DNA of 64,000 bases from Diplosphaera chodatii (GCA_032358165.1 JAALGY010000034.1:930001-994000); one strand, 5' to 3'; positions 19,220 through 30,499 are shown, counted from the first letter of the stretch. The notes: generated by a model from the letters alone, not told the origin. Program-made: numbers and translations.

Positions 19220-20261
19220 CGCATGGTGTGGGGCAAGGGCCAAGGCTGTGGTGGAGGGCGTGACGTCCGGCTGCTGAAGTGGGGTAGGCGGCAGAGGCGG
19301 GGGTGGCGGCAGAGGTGGGGATGGCGGAAGCACTTGCCTTAGTGGGGAGGCGTGTGTACGAGGCGGACTGCGGTTGCGACGTCGGCTGCGGGTGGCAGCG
19401 GCGGTGGTGATGGCAGTGCTGGCTGCGCTGGAGGAGGTCGTTGAGTGACCGGCTGTGGTGATTGGTGGCGGAGGGTCGGGCCTGGCAGCCGCCTGGGATG
19501 CCAGTGCGTCTCTGATCAGCTGCAGGCTGTACATGGCGATGCGCTGCCCAAGTGGTGCATCCAGGCCGAGGAGGTGCTCCTGGTGGTGGGCGGCGATGTG
19601 GGCGTGGGCGTCCAGGTGGTACGTGGAATGGAATGGATAGCGGTAAGGGAAGTGCACGTGTGTCGGATGATGTCCAGTGTAATGGGGACAGGTTGTCGTG
19701 CGAGCACTGCTCTGAGTGCCTGCACATGCTGAACGAAGGCTGGCGGGCGGGGGAAGGCGTGGGCGTCAGGGCGGGCGGCGAGTGGCATGCGGACGGCGTC
19801 GAGGATGAGAGGCATGTGCAGCCAGGAGTTGGTGGGGCGACGGCAGCCTGGCAATGTGGCGTGGTCGTGGACGACGCAATCAGGCACAACGGAGGGGAGG
19901 CGGCGGCGTTGCGGTGGGGGCCAGGTGGTAGGGGGGCGGGCTGCTCGCCGTCGGTGACCAGTGAGCTGTGAAGTCGGCGGAGTGGGCCGAAGTGCGAGGG
20001 TCAGTGGAGGATCGTTCGGGCGAGCTGGCGGCGGCAGTGGGGTGCTCGCCAAAGGTGCTGCGGCTGGGGCTTTTCTGTGGCGGGAGCGGGCTCAGGTGGG
20101 CTGGTCGTTGTGGGTGGCGTTGCCGCTGAAGGGTTCTGGAGGGCGTGTGCCCGGCTGGCGAGGTGTACGGAGTGCGGCTGGTGGCACTGGCAGCGGAACG
20201 CTGCGAGCCGACTGTCGAGGCGGCAGTGGGGCGACGGGAAGGGCTGTCATGTCCGCCTGGT

Positions 20262-20486
20262 CCATTCATTGGACACCGTTCAGGGACCGGGTTCGATCCC
20301 TGGCGGTGGCGGAAGTTTCGGGTCTAGTTCCGTGTGGGACCAACCCACCCCACCCTATGCAAGTGGTTGCTTCGGCAATCTGCCCTCCATGGTTTGTGTA
20401 TATAAGTCGTTGAAAAACGCAATACACAAACAGCCTTCCGGTCAAAGGTCCTTTTCCATCGCTATTTGCACTTCCCTTACCGCTAT
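20262..20486 (+). mobile_element. SINE, duplicate of the 17,711 copy
   Basis: Identical position and flanks to 17,711-17,935 after the 2,551-bp shift; it was copied with the tandem unit rather than inserted independently. Confidence 0.9.
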
Positions 20487-20928
20487 CCTGGTTGGTGTTC
20501 GCCTCGAGCACTAGCCGCATGGTGGCATCAAGGGAGGCACGGATGACGGCAGGGTCCCCACGTGCGACGGCAGCGAACTGCGGTTCGCCCTCGATGGCTG
20601 CCCGCAAGTCGCCAAGGGACCAGAGGCCAAGGGATGCAGCTCCGATGAGGTCGGCGTCGTGGGCGATAGGGTCAGCGATGGCCCGCTGGCTGAAGAACAA
20701 GCGATCTCGCATGATGAGGCGGTGCGTACGCTGCTGCTCAGGGTCCAGGTTGCGCCCAATCCCGATGCGGTGAGCAGCCACGACACCATCGCGCAGGCGT
20801 GGTGGGAGCGATGGCACAGTGGCGATGTCGAGAGTGGATGCCATGATGGCAGGTCCGAGGCCCCAGCGGTGAAGGGCCCGGGCCGGCGCGTCAGTGTGGG
20901 AGATGGAGGATGCCGGAGCCCGCATGAG

Positions 20929-21162
20929 ACATTGACATTTGACATTGATTACATACTGGTGGTGGGCCATTTTGGCCTAGCCACAGGCTCTGGCGGAATA
21001 ACCCAGAGCAACATGCACAACGAGTCGTGTCCGAAACCGTTCACTCCCCGCTGACAGGATGGTTCCACTCAAGCCCGGTTGGATGTACACCCCTCCAACT
21101 CCGCACAATGATCATGACAAACCCGCAAAAAGGCTGCCAGTTGCCCGGCATCTTGCTGCATA
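20929..21162 (-). mobile_element. LINE-A 3' end, 234 bp, ATGAG target duplication
   Basis: Present only in the second tandem unit; the empty site is at about 18,373-18,380. Duplication ATGAG at 20,924-20,928 and 21,163-21,167. It therefore post-dates the tandem duplication. Confidence 0.92.
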
Positions 21163-21498
21163 ATGAGGTGGAAGCCGTGAATGGACTTCCAAACCGCTGG
21201 CGGCGGCTGGAACAGGCGGAATGCTCGCTTCGCTGCAAGTGCGGTGGCGAAGAGCTCAAGGGCGGGGGCGCCAGCGCCACCAGCTTGTCGGGAGAGGCCG
21301 CACACCTGTCGCTTCGGGTTGCAGTTGGCGGAGAGGGGGTCGGTGTTGTAGCGATTGCGACTGATGTAGCCGTAGACGAGGGTGCTGAGCTTCGCCAGTT
21401 GGGTGGCTGTCAGGGAGTCGAAGCTGAGGAGGTGCACCAGCTGCGACTGCAGGTTCTGCTTGCCGACATACGCCCGTCCAAAGAAGGAGATGGCGTGC

Positions 21499-21990
21499 TT
21501 TTTTTTGTTTGTTTGTTTGTTTGTTTTTTACAAAGGGCGTCCAGACCAGAACCAAGCTCAAGAACAAGGCTCTGCGGCACAATGCGGCTTCTCACGTGTG
21601 AACGTGAGGGCGGCTGAGTATGACATCAAAACGTCATGTTCGAAATATGTCGATGGAGGACACTGAAACCACAAGGGAATGCAGGGCCCATGAGACCAGC
21701 GAAAGGCAAGAGTCCCGATGATGAAGGCTACTTATGGAATGGATAGCGGTAAGGGAAGTGCAAATAGCGATGGAAAAGGACCTTTGACCGGAAGGCTGTT
21801 TGTGTATTGCGTTTTTCAACGACTTATATACACAAACCATGGAGGGCAGATTGCCGAAGCAACCACTTGCATAGACTTTACTTAATGGTCGTACAAGTGC
21901 GGGGACCTCTAGCGGCGGCGGCAGCAAGGCCACGCACTCGCGGGTCTATCGAAGTCGCACCGCTGCGGGTCTATCACTCTAGAAATGTCA
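21499..21990 (-). mobile_element. Element C, second tandem unit and its 5' part, with SINE insert
   Basis: Tail side at 21,499-21,734, SINE at 21,735-21,878 (TACTTA duplication at 21,729-21,734 and 21,879-21,884), then the 5' part with ATGGTCGTACAAGTGCGGGG to about 21,990. Confidence 0.75.
21735..21878 (-). mobile_element. 5'-truncated SINE (right crossover partner)
   Basis: SINE from tail to ACCACTTGCATAG, inserted in element C with TACTTA duplicated. Its left flank is shared with the hybrid SINE at 18,945. Confidence 0.88.
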
Positions 21991-22246
21991 AAACGTCTGT
22001 CTGTCCACGTGCCACGGCACCCGCGGGTAAACCCGGAAAACCCCGCGCAGACATGCAGGGACCGGTTGCGTACAAGTACGCCGAGCTCTGGGCCCGCTGG
22101 GACCGGATACGCCGCGAGGCGCCCTGCATGCTGGTGAAAGCAACCAAACCCAAAGGGACTGAGGGCTGGCGCTGGCAAACAACAGAGGGCTGGCGGCTGA
22201 CGCCGCAAGCTGTCCGATATGCACAACAATGGGACAACGTGTTGCA
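21991..22246 (+). other. Trp-rich open frame between two C elements
   Basis: A plus-strand frame (within 21,807-22,274) encodes VAYKYAELWARWDRIRREAP and then two GWRW/GWRL-type motifs. It is interrupted by element C at 22,247. Not recognised; it could be an exon of a host gene or the coding part of another retroelement. Confidence 0.4.
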
Positions 22247-22929
22247 ATTTTTGTTTGTTTGTTTGGTTTTTTAAAAGCGCGTCCAGACCAGAACCAAGCT
22301 CAAGAACGAGGCTCTGCGGCACAATGCGGCTTCTCACGTGTGAACGTGAGGGCGGCTGAGTATGTCATCAAAACGTCATGTTTGAAACATGTCGATGGAG
22401 GACATTGACATTGACATTGATTACATACTGGTGGTGGGCCATTTTGGCCTAGCCACAGGCTCTGGCGGAATAACCCAGAGCAACATGCACAACGAGTCGT
22501 GTCCGAAACCGTTCACTCCCCGCTGACAGAATGGGTCCACTCAATCCCGGTTGGGTGTACACCCCTCCAACTCTGCACAATGATCATGACAAACCCGCAA
22601 AAAGGCTGCCAGTTGCCCGGCATCCTGCTGCATAAAGTCCGCCACTGAGGTGATGTTGCTGTCCTGAAACAGCTCAGAATGCTGCACCCTCTGATCTACT
22701 AGAGCTGGACACCCCCAGACCATGTGCGCCTCATCATCCACCACGCCGCACTGAAACCACAAGGGAATGCAGGGCCCATGAGACCAGCGAAAGGCAATAG
22801 TCCCGATGAGGAAGGCTACCTCATGGTCGTACAAGTGCGGGGACCTAGCGGCGGCGGCAGCAATGCCACGCACTCGCGGCGAAGTCGCACCGCTGCGGGT
22901 CTATCACTCTAGAAATGTCAAAACGTCAA
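22247..22929 (-). mobile_element. Complete element C, 11-bp target duplication, with LINE-A insert
   Basis: Flanked by AACGTGTTGCA at 22,236-22,246 and 22,930-22,940. Without the LINE-A insert (about 22,403-22,749) it is about 335 bp. The 3' side carries TTTG repeats followed by the sequence complementary to GGTCTGGACGCGC. No A or B box was evident, so its class (SINE, or a short LINE end) is open. Confidence 0.8.
22403..22749 (-). mobile_element. LINE-A 3' end inside element C
   Basis: From tail (ATTGACATTGACATTG) to within the zinc-finger codons (CACCACGCCGCA). Element C is continuous across this point at about 18,867-18,872. Confidence 0.88.
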
Positions 22930-22940
22930 AACGTGTTGCA

Positions 22941-23390
22941 TTAGCAAGAGGATCAAGATTTCACCATGCTGTCCTCGTGTGCGTGTGTGCACCTCACCTT
23001 CGGCTGCTTTGTAGATGTTGACGCAACAGCTGTGGCGTGTGCCAGGGTGCGGCTGGCTGACAGCACCAGCCCCCCGCCCGCCTGCTGCCACCCTGACAGC
23101 ACATTGCCACACACGTGCAGGGTCGCACGGCCGCCCGTGCACGCCACCCCAGCCAGACCTGCAGACTTGTGCCGCTGCCGTGGTGATGATCATATCATGG
23201 TATGCACATGCCGGCACCGCCCTTCGGTACCCAGTACACCATGACAGGCATCACAGCTCAGCTCCCCTGCTATACACCGGGTCATTCCCCAGACGTACCT
23301 GCAGCATCGAATCAAACAGCGCCATGAGCCAGTACGCTGCAGGTCAACGACAGACTACGCTGCACACGCCAAGCTTGGAGATGGCGGCCC
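22941..23390. other. Edge of the cluster, no recognised gene
   Basis: A minus-strand frame reads GGRATLHVCGNVLSGWQQAG, which has the small-residue/Gly spacing of a beta-helix rung, but there is only one such unit and no clear splice context. Confidence 0.3.
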
Positions 23391-23397
23391 CAGGCAT

Positions 23398-23462
23398 TTG
23401 ACATTGATTACATACTGGTGGTGGGCCATTTTGGCCTAGCCACAGGCTCTGGCGGAATAACC
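23398..23462 (-). mobile_element. LINE-A stub, 65 bp, CAGGCAT target duplication
   Basis: Last LINE-A piece in the window, standing alone in lower-copy DNA. Duplication CAGGCAT at 23,391-23,397 and 23,463-23,469. Confidence 0.9.
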
Positions 23463-23469
23463 CAGGCAT

Positions 23470-24890
23470 CCAGGACACCGAAACATGGACTCACACGCGG
23501 ACACCATTGCAGCGCCGCGACAGGCGCCAGCTCAAGTGCACCATCTTCCCCGTGTGGCCAAAGTCATAATTCTCCGTGGTCAGGCCGTGCGGCACCACAG
23601 CCGTCGCTTCTGAGTGATGCAGGCAGCTGCTCCACAGCCGCATCATGACCCTGCTCCAGGCTGATCAGCATGGCGCAGCTGCCAGGATCGGTGTGTGTGC
23701 TTGCATGGACGGCATGGCGTGGTGTGATGCGCACTACTGTCCAATGTTAGGGCTGCCGTGCATCTGACGCAAAAAACGCAATCAACGCTGCCAGCAATGT
23801 TGCGGCAGCGTGGCCAAGTCTGTTCATTCGTGTGATGAGATTTGGCATCTTCTAGTTCGCAACCTTTATCTTGCTGTGTGTGCAACATGACAAACTGACA
23901 AGAAGAGCTGCACATAAAGGTTGCAAGCGAAGTGTACTCAAATAGTCAGCGGCTCTGCGACGCAACCCTTCCCTGGGCTGCCTGAGCATTGTCATCTGCT
24001 TTCAAGTCCAATGCACCTTACTTTGCGTCATGTTCCAACTTCGTGATCTGCACGCCAGCTAATTCCCTGCAGCACAGAAAAGTGGTCGTCAGCAGCAAGC
24101 GCCGCACATCTCGGAATGAATCTAGCCCCACGTCAGTCACACTGCAGTCACCCGATGGTCAGCTGCAAGGCGTCTCCCTTTTTGGCATTGGTGGCGACAG
24201 CAGCGCCAGTGCTGAAGGCGGCACGCCGGCTGGATCATAGCCGGTGCACGTTCTGTTCGATCTGGAAACGTGGGCACTATGCTGGCAGCAGGGTCACCAG
24301 GCCAGCGAAAATGCAGAACCTCAGTCAAATCACAGCCTCGGTCATATTGCTTCGCTACGAGGCAGCCAGCTGCCCTGAGTGCGAGACCCTGGCGTGCTTC
24401 GAGCTGACTGCTAATTGCTCGTGCACCTGCGCCACGACGCTTGTAGTTATGACAACAGATGTCATGAGTGTTTTCATCGATGTTGGACTGACTGCTCGAT
24501 AGCTTGACATGCGCAGTGCTCAGCCGTGCATTGCCGAGCTGCTGCTCAACTGCTGCCGCTCGCTACGCGGGCCAGCGGGGGTGGATACCCTACGCTGCTC
24601 TGCGGTACTTGAGTTCAAGTTTGCCGGTACTGGGGGTGTACCAATATATTTGGTACACCTGGGTGCGTAGCGTACTGTTCAACCGAAGCTGCCAATGCCT
24701 AACACAGACTGGCCGGGCTCACGCACAATGAGCAGCCCCAGGCTGCTCGGAGCGTACCTGACTGACCTTGATCCCTGACCACGGGTTTTTACCACTGCGT
24801 TAAGTTGCCGTTGGGGCAGGGAACCTATCACGCTAGTACCAAAACACCACTTGTACGTAGCTGGGCGACACACCTCGATGTCTTTGAACA
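23470..24890. other. Lower-copy DNA, no gene recognised
   Basis: Only short frames without family resemblance on either strand. A multi-exon gene with short exons cannot be excluded. Confidence 0.4.
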
Positions 24891-24896
24891 ACTGAC

Positions 24897-26050
24897 ATGG
24901 AAAGTCTAGAAGACAGCTCCATTTTGAGAACAGAGGTCATCCAGCCATCGGCTCGGCACAGAGGAACGGTGATCATGCTGCGCGGCATGGGCGCGGATGG
25001 TGCCATGTCCGTCTTGCGACCCGGACCTCAACCGCAAAAGCTTTGCGTTATGCAGTTGTTGGGGAGAGAGTATGGGTCTCTGCCATATCATACGCACTGA
25101 ACCTCTCAGGGCGCTGGCCTGCTCAGGTTAAAGCAGTTGTTTGAGCTGTATGCACGGGTGAACTTTCCAGAGGTGAAGTTCTGTTCCCTACTGCACCAAA
25201 GGTAGGCATCGGAGCCCAACACTGGCATGAAAGCAGCCAGTAACCTGCTATGCGGGGCTGCAGGCACAGCAACAGTCAAACCCTGATGGGTGTTGCAGAG
25301 AGCAATCACGGCGCAGCATCCAAAACTGATGCATGCATGGTTCGACATTGCTTCTTGGAACATACAAAGACTTGATGAGCAAGCCTCTCTGGAGGCTAGT
25401 GTGCGCAACGTTGAAAATCTTGTGCAGCAGGAAGAATGCGATGGCAATCAACGGTAAGCAAATGCAGACACAAAGCACACACCAGTGGGCGTTGCAAGCC
25501 GGAAATGCAGTTTGCGTCTTTACTCGCCATATGACACACACAGCATGATTGTACAGTGGCTGCTTCATTAAGCAAGCCCCTCGGTGGTGTGCAAGGTGGT
25601 GGTGGCAGGCTTCTCCCAAGGCGGTGCAATCGCGCTGTTGATGCTGCGGTGCAAAATCAAGCTGGCCGGCATTGCTGGCTTGGCAACATGGCTGACACTA
25701 GCAGACGAGGCGCTGGCAACGCGAGCCAGTAAGGATAGGCCTGTGTGGATCGCGCACGGCACCACTGATGATGTTGTGAGCGGCAAGCCGGTCCAGAATG
25801 ATGCTCAACGTTGCACTTCACAGCACCTTGCAAAGCCGCTTAAATGCTTGTCCTCATCAAAATATATTTTGCTTTGCAGGTGCCATTCGAGCTTGGTAAA
25901 CAAGCTGCCCACCTGCTGGACAGGACCAGTATTCCTGTGCATTTCGAACCCCTGCAAGAAGGGGCACGCTATCGAGTGAATGATGCCCAACTTTCTGCCA
26001 TGGCTGGAGACACAACTCAGAGGGAAGGGGGTCATTCAAGGCTGCTGGAC
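24897..26050 (+). pseudogene. Acyl-protein thioesterase / carboxylesterase-like gene, frame-broken
   Basis: Alpha/beta-hydrolase of the APT1 (lysophospholipase-carboxylesterase) family, which removes fatty acyl groups from cysteines of membrane proteins. Exons appear in family order: RHRGTVIMLRGMGADG (about 24,955-25,000, normally LHGLGDxG); LKQLFELYARVNFPEVK then LFPTAPK (25,120-25,192); RAITAQHPKLMHAWFDI through QQEECDGNQ (25,299-25,453, with AG and GT at the ends); VVVAGFSQGGAIALLML with the nucleophile Ser in GFSQGG, then RPVWIAHGTTDDVV with the catalytic Asp (25,590-25,775); VPFELGKQAAHLLDRTSIPV and GHAIE with the catalytic His (25,880-25,980). Two one-base shifts are seen: TTCTG where TTCCTG would keep frame (about 25,177), and an extra G in the GGGG before CAC of GHAIE (about 25,962). 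His to Arg in the oxyanion-hole motif LHG is also unusual. Either a decaying copy or assembly errors. About as long as the usual protein of 220-240 residues. Confidence 0.75.
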
Positions 26051-26059
26051 CTCGATCAT

Positions 26060-26857
26060 ACAAATCAGGTAACATGCAGGCGTCCACTGTTCAGCAATTT
26101 ACTATTCTGGTGATAAGGGCCAGCCATGCAACAGATCAGGCAGACACGTTTGTTGGCAATGGACGCTCCTTGGATGTTATAGGACTTTGAACCTGCGGCA
26201 TGAGTGCTGTGCAGCGCTGTGTAGTGCTTTGCAGCAGCTCCGTTGCAGGCTGGGGCGTGTGGCTGCCTTGATACCTGCAAACTCATCCAAGCGTCAAGCT
26301 GGTTGACGTGTTGCCCATTCCAGCTGACAACACTTTCTGCGTACCGTCTATAAGTGTGGATAAACGTATATGGGCATGTATGTACTTGTATACCGTGCAG
26401 TCCAAGACAACATCGACCAGCTATTGTGCGGTCTGGCCACTGCTGTCTGGATACAGTTTCACGCAGCACACTCTGTTAGATCAGCTCATACATGGGGTGC
26501 AGGCGGCCATTCCGCCATCGAGGCGACATAATGCCCTTTGCGTTCTTGGAACGCTGGCTTGCATGTTTGCTCCGGAGCCTGGTGACTCGCTTGAAGCGGG
26601 TATGCAGGCATCATGGTGCCACAGCAGCTGCACTCGCCAACGTGGCAGATGCCAGTGCCCACATCGAAGAATTTGCAGCTGCCACCAGCGTACAATCAGC
26701 CGCTGCATGCACCCACCCAGCAACGAGCGGCATGCATGCAGAGCACTCTCTGCTTAGAGGAGCCTGCATGTGCGGCAGCAGCGGCCGCTGCTGCTGGTGC
26801 ACAGCAGACTTTGCTGGCCTCTGAGGAATTCACTAATAGCCGCTTGATACATATCGC
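26060..26857. other. Interval between thioesterase and transporter
   Basis: Short overlapping frames only. It should hold the first exons of the ammonium transporter if that gene is complete, but I could not find its first five membrane segments. Confidence 0.35.
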
Positions 26858-27640
26858 ACAGGCTGCTTTCAACACCACTCTGGCGACATGCTGCTCCGGC
26901 CCTGTCGGCTTGATTAATCAGGCAATTATCGCCAAGACTCAGCACGGCAAGCGCCGCCAAACCTTCACCCATCTGCAACTTTGCATTGGCCAACAGGGGA
27001 TCAGTGTGTTTGCGTTTTGCATTGCATCCTGCCTTGCTGCGTCTCAACGCTGTGCTTCCTGAGGTCAGCCTGACTGTTATGACGAGTATTAAATGTCACT
27101 GCAGGTCATCGCAACTACGGTGAGCTGTACCCAACGACCCAGCCGTTCCTTATCACTTGGCAACCATCCAGGTTGCGGTGCAGGATGCAGCTCTTGTGTT
27201 GTCAGGGCTCAGTTTGTTGAAGACCTATTCTGCCTTTGGCATGTAGATCTGATGACACTTGGCAACAGTGTTTTGGCGGATCTTATTGCCATCGCCGCGG
27301 GCTGCTCAGTTGTATACCCATGGGCCGCACTTATCATTTGGCGGTGTTGCCGGTATCGTGTACATACAATTTGGGCTCTGGGTACGGAATCAGTCCAGCC
27401 GGACGGCAGCTTTACCATTCTTAATACTCTTGCCCTTCCTTCATGTTTGTCTGCCATGAGACGAGAGAGGCTGTCATGCGTCGTTGGTGGAGTCACGTCC
27501 TGGCGCTTGCATTGCAGGTGAGCCTGAAGCTGCACCTCGACAACCCCCTGGACGCCATTGCGGTGCACGCCTGGAATGGCACTTGGGGCGTCATTGCAGT
27601 TGGCTTCGTCGCCTCTCAGCGCATGATCCAGATTTGTGCC
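26858..27640 (+). pseudogene. Ammonium transporter (AMT family), partial and frame-broken
   Basis: AMT/Mep/Rh channels move ammonium across the plasma membrane. Matching segments in family order: AAFNTTLATCCSGPVGLI (26,858-26,915, after an AG acceptor; normally AxNTTLAAAAGGL), WHVDLMTLGNSVLADLIAIA and AGCSVVYPWAALI (27,235-27,335; the family reads WDLxxxxNGxLAGLVxITAGCSVVxPWAA), GGVAGIVYIQFGLWV (27,340-27,385), and LKLHLDNPLDAIAVHAWNG with TWGVIAVGF (27,520-27,605; family DDPLDAxxVHxxxGxWG), which includes a pore His. GGVAG is one frame off from WAALI because of an extra T in CATTTGG at about 27,338. The N-terminal half and the final helix were not found. Family assignment is secure; completeness is not. 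Confidence 0.75.
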
Positions 27641-28770
27641 ATCCAGCTGGTAGCATCTGCTCACATGGTTGTTTTGCAGCAGCTGCATATTTGTTTGTGC
27701 TGAACTTTGGCTGTTGCACAGCTCAGACACGGCATGTGCCGATGTTACTGCATGTGTCCTTGATAGAGCTGCATGGACCCCTGACTGCACCATGCAGCTC
27801 TGCAACCGCCAGTCCGGCCCAGCTTTCCGTGTCTTCAATTGTACTGTGATGTTGCAGAGCGCGTACGGCGCCCGGACTGACAATGCTCGATTGTGCATTC
27901 GCGGCACTGGAGTAAAAGACAAATGCAGGAAATACTAGGTGGTGACGCGGTTCATGGCAGGGGACTCTCCCTGCTGATTCTGCAGTGAGAGATGGTCAGC
28001 TGAAGTGCTGTGCTGAGGTATGGTACGATGACAACGAATAGTTGAGGTCCATTCAGGGGAGGGCCGTTGACACAACACCATGGCATCTGCAAACGCAACG
28101 CTACCAGCTGTCACACCTTAGGATGGAACCCCCAACTCAGGCTCAGCCCGTGGGACGCCTAGCAATGATATGACTGCTGCCGCTCGGTTTCATCTGATAT
28201 CCTCCTGCCAAGCCCCCGCATCCCACTCCACACGCTGGTCCGCTTGACTGGCTACCTCTCATGTTTCCAAGCTTTGTTGAGCATGCTAAGGCAGTATTAT
28301 CCCCACCCACATGGTTGAGCGGTACATAGCTGTCTGAGGGCTGTGGGGTGTGGCTTAGGGACGCTGTGACAGGCGCTGCTTTGCTGCGAGCTGCCATGCT
28401 GCGTTCCGACTCAATAGTCATCGGCTGCGACCTCACACGGCAGCGGAGCCAGTAGCATCGTGGCCCACATGCTGCAGGGCACATGCACAACACATCTAAG
28501 CGGAGCGTGCCATTACCAGTTGTGCACAGTCACCAATTGGCCCATGAAGTCACAGCGAACGGTAGGCGGGGCACCCGCCAGCTCACACAAGCTTCGCCTT
28601 TTTCGGCATTGCATGGACGGGCAACGGCATGCACGTTGTCTGGCCCCACATCTGCCGTTCATGCTGCAGCCTACATTCCTACTGCTACATCTTGCAGCCA
28701 AAGCCATGGTGGCGGGTGTCCCATGCAGCAAGCGGTGTTTCACTTTCTGCCAACTGTCACAAGGCTGTGC
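27640..28770. other. No recognised gene
   Basis: May contain 3' exons of the transporter. Short frames on both strands lack recognisable motifs. Confidence 0.35.
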
Positions 28771-30360
28771 CTGTCATCATTTTTTCATTTGTGAAGAACC
28801 GCACCTCGACGCCGTGGCCGTGGTATTGGGAGTTGTCACGCAGCAGGCCTAGGAAGATGATGCTGAGGGCGTTGCAGATGCACGCCAGCAGCGCGCCTGC
28901 AGCAGACATCGACCAGCAACATCACAGCCGTGCACCATGCGCACTCATGCAGCCAACGACAAACTGCCCGCCAGCCGGCGGCGCAGGTGGCTGCATTATG
29001 TTGCTAGCCATCCACTCAGAAGAAATCAGGAAATGCCACCTGCAATGTTGCACTGCCATACATCCGGTGATGCAGACATGTTTTCATACTCAGCCATGTA
29101 GCGCTTTCTCAAGCAGGTCATCGTGCCACAGCGAACACATACGTCTCATGCCATCGCTGCCACAGACTGGAAGTCTGAGAGCTTGTCGGAGGGTGCATGG
29201 CCGCTCACAAGCACATGACGCATATGCAATCACTTGATGGCGAATTGCTTTGCAGCCATTGGTATACTAGCTCAGTCCCGGCTGGTCGCACCAGCCAGTG
29301 TGGCCTTGATGCGGTGGCTGCCAAACACCGAGCTGACAGGTGCCGAGCGGCTGAACCAGAACAGGGAGTTGACCTGCATAGTCGTCAGCACCTGCAATGG
29401 GCGAACAAAGGACATGAAGACTGGTACCCACCATCGTGCTGCCAGGCTGTGTGCTTAGGCATCAGCCAGTACGGTTTCCAGGCTTGCTGGTCGAGAGAGC
29501 CTGAGGGCAGTGGCGTCATTCGTGAGAATCACAGCCAGGCAGCAGCGCCATACTTGGCAGCAGTGCTCGATTGACGGCTGGACAGGTCAGCGCTGGTGGA
29601 TACGGCGTGCATATGCTAAGATGATACACGCACTGCAGTAAGACACGAGGGTGTGCAACAGAGCTCCAGGTGCAGCACAGAGGGTGAGAAAGAGACGCAC
29701 GAAGATGTAGACAAGGAATGCCATGGCGACATGCTTGAGGCGCAGCAGGTAGCACGGCTTCACGAGCAGCACCAGAATGACCAGGATGATGATCATCTGC
29801 AGTGTCTTCAAATAGAGGTAAGGGCACTTGCAACCGATGAGGCGGCATGCAGTTTTCAACCCAGAAGAACCTGAGCTCATGCGGGGACGCAGCAACTGTG
29901 GTACATTGAATCAGGCGGTGACAGCGCCCGGTGACGACGGAGACTACAGACGGCGCAACTGTACATGAGCAATGGGGAGGGTGTGGCTCGCCCGGTCCCA
30001 GAGTTTGGCACGACGCACCTCGAAGAACAGGATCCACCACAGAATGGCGAACTGCTTGGCGCCGTCAGTTACCAGCTGCTTTGCCGCCGGCAGGTTCAGG
30101 TTGCTTGCGTGGGATACCAGCGACGAAATCCCGGACAGCGTCACGATGAACGCCTGCAATTTGGCGTCGACACAAACGTCTAGCTGCTCTGAACATTGCC
30201 TCTGAGCAGCCCCCCTCCCGCTGAAGCCCAACGTGCACTGCATCCCCCATACACAATAGATGGCAACAGCCGGGGTTCCACGGCAGACAGCTGGCAGGTA
30301 GACAAACAACATGGAGTATGGGAGATGGCGCCAGATAGGGACCCGCAAACTGGCATGCAT
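28770..30360 (-). CDS. Unrecognised multi-exon membrane protein
   Basis: Minus-strand blocks of coding character: VDAKLQAFIVTLSGISSLVS and LVTDGAKQFAILWWILFFEV (about 29,980-30,180); a strongly hydrophobic block with LQMIIILVILVLLVKPCYLL and AMAFLVYIFVRLFLTLC (29,600-29,830); NSLFWFSRSAPVSSVFGSHR (about 29,310-29,380); and ALLACICNALSIIFLGLLRD followed by HGHGVEVRFFTNEK (28,780-28,905). At least four membrane-spanning segments are predicted by eye. The blocks are separated by plausible introns, but I did not resolve every junction. I do not recognise the family. Confidence 0.5.
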
Positions 30361-30499
30361 TGGGGCTCAGGAGAGAACAGGGCGGGACGCTTACCACGAG
30401 CGTCAGGAGCTGGGCGAGGAACAGGCCGAGGCGCGCGCCGGCGTTGAGCTGGGTGCCATCACCCTTGGAGCCATTAGTGCCCACCGCACCTCGTGGTTG

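Larger units (their letters stand above)
19220..21498 (-). pseudogene. LINE-B copy 3 (second tandem unit)
   Basis: Duplicate of 16,669-18,708, with the same SINE insertions (20,262-20,486 and the 30-bp stub) plus a private LINE-A insert at 20,929-21,162. Apart from that insert the two units look identical over the stretches compared, so the duplication is recent. Confidence 0.85.
16400..21734. repeat. Two 2,551-bp tandem units created between SINEs
   Basis: Positions 16,669, 17,711 and 18,709 recur at 19,220, 20,262 and, after a 239-bp shift, 21,499. The second unit differs mainly by a LINE-A insertion at 20,929-21,162. Unit boundaries fall inside SINEs: left flank CGCATGG at 16,370 and right flank TACTTA at 21,879. 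The middle SINE (18,945-19,219) has the left flank of the right SINE (GGCTACTTA) and the right flank of the left SINE (CGCATGG), as expected of unequal crossover between repeats. Confidence 0.9.
1..22940. mobile_element. Nested retroelement cluster (LINE-A, LINE-B, SINE, element C)
   Basis: Almost every base can be assigned to one of four recurrent families that interrupt one another. The same 3' end of LINE-A, including the conserved block seen at 372-600, occurs more than a dozen times in both orientations. No host gene was recognised inside the cluster. The arrangement resembles the Zepp-type LINE clusters described in trebouxiophyte algae, but the 3' tail here is a hexanucleotide repeat, so I do not assign these elements to Zepp itself. 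Confidence 0.9.

Noticed and set aside
27209..27922. A 237-residue minus-strand gene
   Set aside because: It is antisense to the recognised ammonium transporter exons.
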